From Planctomycetia bacterium (GTDB taxonomy: Bacteria > Planctomycetota > Planctomycetia > Pirellulales > UBA1268): a stretch of DNA of 6,123 nt. The translations under genes were made by a program, and so were the position numbers. The DNA lies in NCBI GenBank assembly GCA_009926295.1, contig RFPF01000186.1, positions 1 through 6,123 on the forward strand, given 5' to 3'. Below are positions 5,843 to 6,123 of this stretch, in pieces. Within the stretch, counting starts at the first letter, position 1; every line of letters starts with the position of its first letter. The notes below the pieces were generated by a model. The model made no database searches. It was not told the origin of the DNA and saw nothing but the letters and a program-made list of their open reading frames with translations.

Positions 5843-6123
5843 ATTTCTCGCGCGATGTTCCCGGGCACTGATCACGTGGTCGCCGGAGGGTCTCGGCTGG
5901 GAGTGCTTCCGCCACTCGGAGGCGGCGCTGTGCGGATCGGTGCCGCTGATGAACCACCCGACGATCCTGCAGCATGCCGCGTTTCGCGAGGGGGAGCACT
6001 GCCTCCACCACGGCGTGGAGGACGGCGAGTTGGCCGCGACGGTCCGTGCGGCACTGCGTGACCGGCCACGGCTGATCGAGATGGGAAGGGCGGCCCGCCT
6101 CCATGCCATCCGCCATCGCACGC
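5610..6123 (+). pseudogene. Displaced continuation: GH71/99-like C-terminus joined to half of a CgeB-like glycosyltransferase, open to right edge
   Basis: This is the reading frame with codons starting at 5610, 5613 and so on, with no stop to the window end (171 codons). Codons to about 5816 complete the upstream glycosidase: EIVQLVTWNDYGEGTMIEPT, then GYTFLEVVQ and LPYTAADLRLPEKLYRARK, all typical of the GH71/99-like C-terminus. From about 5826 the sequence changes to the sugar-nucleotide-binding half of a GT-B glycosyltransferase (CgeB/Glyco_trans_1_2-like): PRDEFLARCSRALITWSPEG, GWECFRHSEAALCGSVPLM, NHPTILQHAAF, then a helix ending in ARLHAIRH. The N-terminal Rossmann half of the glycosyltransferase is absent. 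No independent start with a clear Shine-Dalgarno was seen; an ATG at 5682 lies inside the WNDYGEGTMIEP motif. Third-position GC is high throughout, so both parts were under coding selection recently. It is read as the 3' part of a broken, probably chimeric gene. A novel fusion is possible but less likely. Confidence 0.75.
5817..5835 (+). other. Inferred junction between glycosidase and glycosyltransferase sequence
   Basis: Similarity to the GH71/99-like C-terminus (LRLPEKLYRARK) fades here and glycosyltransferase-type sequence (RLPRDEFLARCS) begins, within about six codons and in one frame. The palindrome GGCCGGCC (5819-5826) lies in the junction. The exact breakpoint cannot be fixed without alignments of both parents. 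Confidence 0.5.

Overview
High-GC bacterial DNA with densely packed, mostly exported-protein genes. The style suggests a planctomycete: a secreted PQQ-type beta-propeller whose mature protein begins with a DWPQWGG motif, GH71/99-like and clan GH-A glycosidases, long signal-peptide n-regions and GTG starts. This placement is an inference from gene style; no marker gene in the window settles it.

Layout, left to right: (1) the N-terminal 254 codons of acetolactate synthase large subunit (ilvB), minus strand, running off the left edge; (2) a divergent intergenic region of about 160 bp; (3) a secreted PQQ-like beta-propeller protein, plus strand, ending 4 bp before (4) a convergent secreted clan GH-A (GH2-like) glycoside hydrolase, minus strand, whose start overlaps by 17 bp the end of (5) a small secreted TPR protein, minus strand. 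The TPR and GH genes form a coupled two-gene operon. (6) A second divergent intergenic region of about 230 bp carries a consensus TTGACA box. (7) A plus-strand GH71/99-like gene runs to the right edge.

The most notable part is gene 7. Its reading frame is broken by what looks like a 4-bp tandem duplication (TCGC unit, 5603-5613). The conserved GH71/99 C-terminal motif (WNDYGEG..IEP) continues in the +1 frame. About 70 codons later, still in that frame, the sequence passes without a stop into the C-terminal sugar-nucleotide-binding half of a CgeB-like GT-B glycosyltransferase, with no N-terminal glycosyltransferase half. A secreted glycosidase joined to half of a normally cytoplasmic glycosyltransferase, with a frameshift just upstream, looks like a decayed deletion fusion or an assembly chimera. 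A true novel two-domain protein is the less likely reading.

Functionally, ilvB is branched-chain amino-acid biosynthesis and looks unrelated to the rest. The GH/TPR pair and the divergent GH71/99-like gene suggest exported glycan processing. I see no RNA genes, CRISPR arrays, insertion sequences or complete new defence-type system.
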